Shown here in pieces: positions 14,009 to 15,630 of a stretch of DNA of 15,630 bases. Source of the stretch: Baffinella frigidus (Eukaryota > Cryptophyceae > Cryptomonadales > Baffinellaceae); NCBI GenBank assembly GCA_026770585.1, contig MU646666.1, forward strand, positions 258,005 to 273,634, given 5' to 3'. Made by a program: the position numbers and the translations under genes. Each line of letters starts with the position of its first letter. Positions within the stretch are counted from its first letter, which is position 1. The notes under the pieces are model-generated. The model had not been told where the DNA came from, made no database searches, and saw nothing but the letters and a program-made list of their open reading frames with translations.

Positions 14009-14450
14009 CCGGCACCATCTTGTCCGTCTGCGCCTGCGTAGGAGGTGGAGTGAGAATCCATCCGGAAAATGCTCGGATGCGCGGCCGACACGGGGTACGG
14101 TGAGTGGCACAATGCGTCGAGCATGTGCGGCGCTGACGCTGGTTGTTTGGCAATAAATTATCAATCTCTTTGTCTGCGCCTGCCCCGGGGGGGGGCGATT
14201 GGGCATAATGTTGTCAAGCAACCTGTTGTTGGTAATGGCGTCAAACCAACTGGCATAGGTGTAATTCGTATTGATAGGTGCCTTCACGACCCATAGCAAG
14301 GGGTCGATAAATTGGGGTTTCGAAAGAGAGGGGGGCAACGATCGACAAAGAGAGGGGGGAGACGAACAGGGCGAGAGGAAGAGCCGGCGATCACGGAGGA
14401 AGGCTCACAGGGGCACTGATCCCCACCCAGCACCAGATCTTGCCTGTCTG
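14009..14450. other. No repeat family identified
   Basis: Apart from the possible coding relic described at 13773-14338 and a purine-rich stretch at about 14325-14400, I see no repeat family, RNA gene or palindrome of note. Confidence 0.4.
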
Positions 14451-14611
14451 CCACACAGCAAGCTACGAAGGGATTTTCGGGAACTCAGTGCCCGAGTTTC
14501 CGTTACCTTATCCGTAGGAACCCCCCTTTGTCCCTACGGATTGCCTACCGTAGGGTCCTAGGTCTTATCGCTTAGGGGTTATTCGAAATCCCTGCGAAGT
14601 CCGCTGTGTGG
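14451..14611 (-). mobile_element. Family A copy A9 (full length, reversed)
   Basis: CCACACAGCAAGCTACGAAGGG and GAAGTCCGCTGTGTGG bound a 161-bp element reading in reverse relative to A1, with the CTACGGTAGGC module and TTATCGCTTAGGGGTTATTCG. GTCTG precedes it and CGTCTG follows, a possible imperfect duplication. Confidence 0.8.
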
Positions 14612-14633
14612 CGTCTGCCGGGGCGTGCGGCGT

Positions 14634-14694
14634 GCGAATAATCCCTAAGCGATAAGACCTAGGACCCTACGGTAGGCAACCCGTAGGGACAAAG
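14634..14694 (+). mobile_element. Family A fragment A10
   Basis: GCGAATAATCCCTAAGCGAT through GACCTAGGACCCTACGGTAG to GGGACAAAGG is the left half of family A without its terminus. It lies 22 bp from A9 in the opposite sense, so together they could form a ~60-bp stem. Confidence 0.7.
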
Positions 14695-14720
14695 GCTTCG
14701 AGCCGTGCCTCAGTCTATTT

Positions 14721-14743
14721 GGTCTCACCGGTTTGGTGAGACC
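14721..14743. repeat. Short perfect hairpin
   Basis: GGTCTCACC and GGTGAGACC form a 9-bp stem with a 5-base loop (GGTTT). Confidence 0.55.
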
Positions 14744-14828
14744 GGGCGCGTTTCCTCTCAAAAGTTGACGGGGTTGTACCGCACACCTAGCATGTCAACC
14801 TACGAATAGTCTGCCATCGTCAACTCTC

Positions 14829-15256
14829 ATGCAAACTTTTCTAAAGTCGGGTTGACAAGTTTCTATGGGGATTGCCCTTGGAAAAAAACGTTTGACTAGC
14901 AGTGTGATAACCACAAGCCCTCAGAAGTGGACCGAATCGAGCGATCGCAAAAGTTGATTTCCCCTGGGTGGTAAATCCTCAGGAATTGCCCACAGGGCTG
15001 GTGGAAAGATCTTTCTCTACCCACCAACCCTCACAGAGGAACCAAATCGTCGAATTTAAGATCTCGGGTTTCCCCTACGGAGGGGTCGGATTCGACCCCT
15101 CTGTCCCAAGGAAATGGCTAAAAAAATCGCCGATTTGGTCCGACCGTGAGGGTTAGTGGATGCACCTCGTTGAATGCAAACTTGTCTGAAGTCGTGTTGA
15201 AAAAAATCTGCGGGGGTTGCCGTTGGCAAAAAACTTTTGGCTAGCAGTGTGATAAC
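14829..15256. repeat. 83-bp direct repeats bracketing family N copy N3
   Basis: Bases 14829-14911 and 15174-15256 both start ATGCAAACTT, share AAGTCGNGTTGA, GGGNTTGCC and GTTTG/TTTTGG, and end CTAGCAGTGTGATAAC, with about 69 of 83 identical. N3 lies between them. CACCTCGTTGAATGC at 15162 also recurs as TACCTCGTTGAATGC at about 15271. Confidence 0.75.
15021..15159. mobile_element. Family N element N3 (most complete)
   Basis: The left stem CCACCAACCCTCACAGAGGA plus ACCAAATCGTCGAATTT (15021-15057) pairs with 15124-15159 (AAATCGCCGATTTGGTCCGA, then CCGTGAGGGTTAGTGG). The tip has a second near-palindrome, GAGGGGTCGGATTCGACCCC. It is the fullest member of a three-copy family with N1 and N2. Confidence 0.7.
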
Positions 15257-15356
15257 GGTCTCTCTGTATGTACCTCGTTGAATGCCGGCGCCGTCCGCCG
15301 ACGCTGCTCCCTCCACACATGTCCATCCGCCATAAACAACGCTGGGTTGCTCCTGG

Positions 15357-15630
15357 TTCAGGATTCAGGGTTTAGAGCGTAGAGTTCAGGGTTCAGGGTT
15401 TAGAGCTTAGGGCTTAGGGCTTACGGTTTACGGTTTAGGGCTTGGGGTTCAGGGTTTAGGGTCTAGGGTTTTGGGTCTAGGGTTTAGGGTTTAGGGTTTA
15501 GGGTTTAGGGTTTAGGGTATAGGGTTTAGGGTTTAGGGTTTAGGGTTTGGGGTTTAGGGTTTAGGGTTTAGGGTTTAGGGTTTAGGGTTTAGGGTTTAGG
15601 GTTTAGGGTTTAGGGTTTAGGGTTTAGGGT
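15357..15630 (+). repeat. Terminal TTTAGGG array, probable telomere or subtelomere junction
   Basis: The first ~120 bp are degenerate (GGGTTCA, GAGCTTA, GGGCTTA, GGTCTA units). From about 15480 nearly every unit is TTTAGGG, and the last ~80 bp are perfect up to the window edge. The G-rich strand runs 5' to 3' toward the edge, as at a right chromosome end. A long internal array that continues beyond the window is the alternative. Confidence 0.9.

Larger units (their letters stand above)
13773..14338 (-). pseudogene. Possible degraded coding region, product unknown
   Basis: On the minus strand the frame entering at 14338 reads FIDPLLWVVKAPINTNYTYA then SWFDAITNNRLLDNIMPN, which looks protein-like, up to a run of nine G (plus strand, about 14187-14195). 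Past that run this frame turns low-quality, while another minus frame stays open to 13773, reading KEIDNLLPNNQRQRR and later three GRDEDAPVLMS-type 11-residue repeats encoded by the 33-bp minisatellite. A length error or true frameshift in the homopolymer would join them. I do not recognise the family and see no start, splice or regulatory signal. Chance open frames in GC-rich DNA remain likely. Confidence 0.22.

Noticed and set aside
856-14860. Plant W-box cis-elements (TTGAC)
   Set aside because: The motif is attached to repeat element ends and stems, with no promoters or genes nearby; repeat origin is the simpler reading.
1-15630. rRNA or other conserved structural RNA genes
   Set aside because: I looked for conserved rRNA and tRNA signatures by eye on both strands and found none; a covariance-model scan would be decisive.

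Overview
This window looks like eukaryotic, non-coding, subtelomeric DNA. The right edge (15357-15630) runs into an increasingly perfect TTTAGGG array. Degenerate blocks of the same heptamer, almost all with the G-rich strand on +, recur at about 753-820, 3002-3314, 8611-8793 and 10799-11270. TTTAGGG is the telomere type of most land plants, many green algae, dinoflagellates, chromerids and coccidian apicomplexans. Mixed base composition, many GA/CT tracts and many small hairpin elements would fit an algal or alveolate genome such as a chromerid or dinoflagellate. That is a weak guess, because no gene here identifies the lineage. I recognise no complete protein-coding, rRNA or tRNA gene.

Nearly all of the window is layered short repeats. 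(A) About ten full or broken copies of a ~162-bp element with CCACACAGCGG...CCGCTGTGTGG ends; two copies have a clean 3-bp target duplication. (I) Two ~130-bp TA-flanked elements with GATCTGYC/GCTCTGCC ends. (C) Five copies of a ~60-115-bp element beginning with AAGGACCT-type repeats. (N) Three elements whose stems carry GGACCAAATCG. (H) Two copies of an element containing ACTCTGGCGTGG. (K) Two long hairpins with the same TTACTACAC core but unrelated arms. Single long inverted repeats also occur at 975-1133, 1272-1419, 2090-2264, 5486-5642, 11393-11565, 11954-12003 and 12401-12525.

Left third (1-5000): family A, I and K elements, palindromes, one large telomere-like block and the first of two segmental tandem duplications. 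Middle (5000-10000): duplicated blocks 4744/5073 and 5873/6397, several family A and C copies, a second telomere-like block, and one 104-bp minus-strand segment at 9469-9572 that reads like a lone exon. Right third (10000-15630): GA and CT tracts, the longest degenerate telomere-like block, three hairpins, a 26-C run, 21/24-bp and 33-bp minisatellites, two opposed family A copies, a family N element and the terminal array.

A recurring architecture stands out. At least six elements lie between imperfect direct repeats of 22-83 bp, far longer than ordinary transposon target duplications. Families with otherwise different sequences also share short modules (CTACGGTAGGC, GTCAAC/GTTGAC, TTACTACAC). 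No transposase is visible, so the elements would be non-autonomous. All alignments, mismatch counts and coordinates were made by eye and may be off by a few bases.
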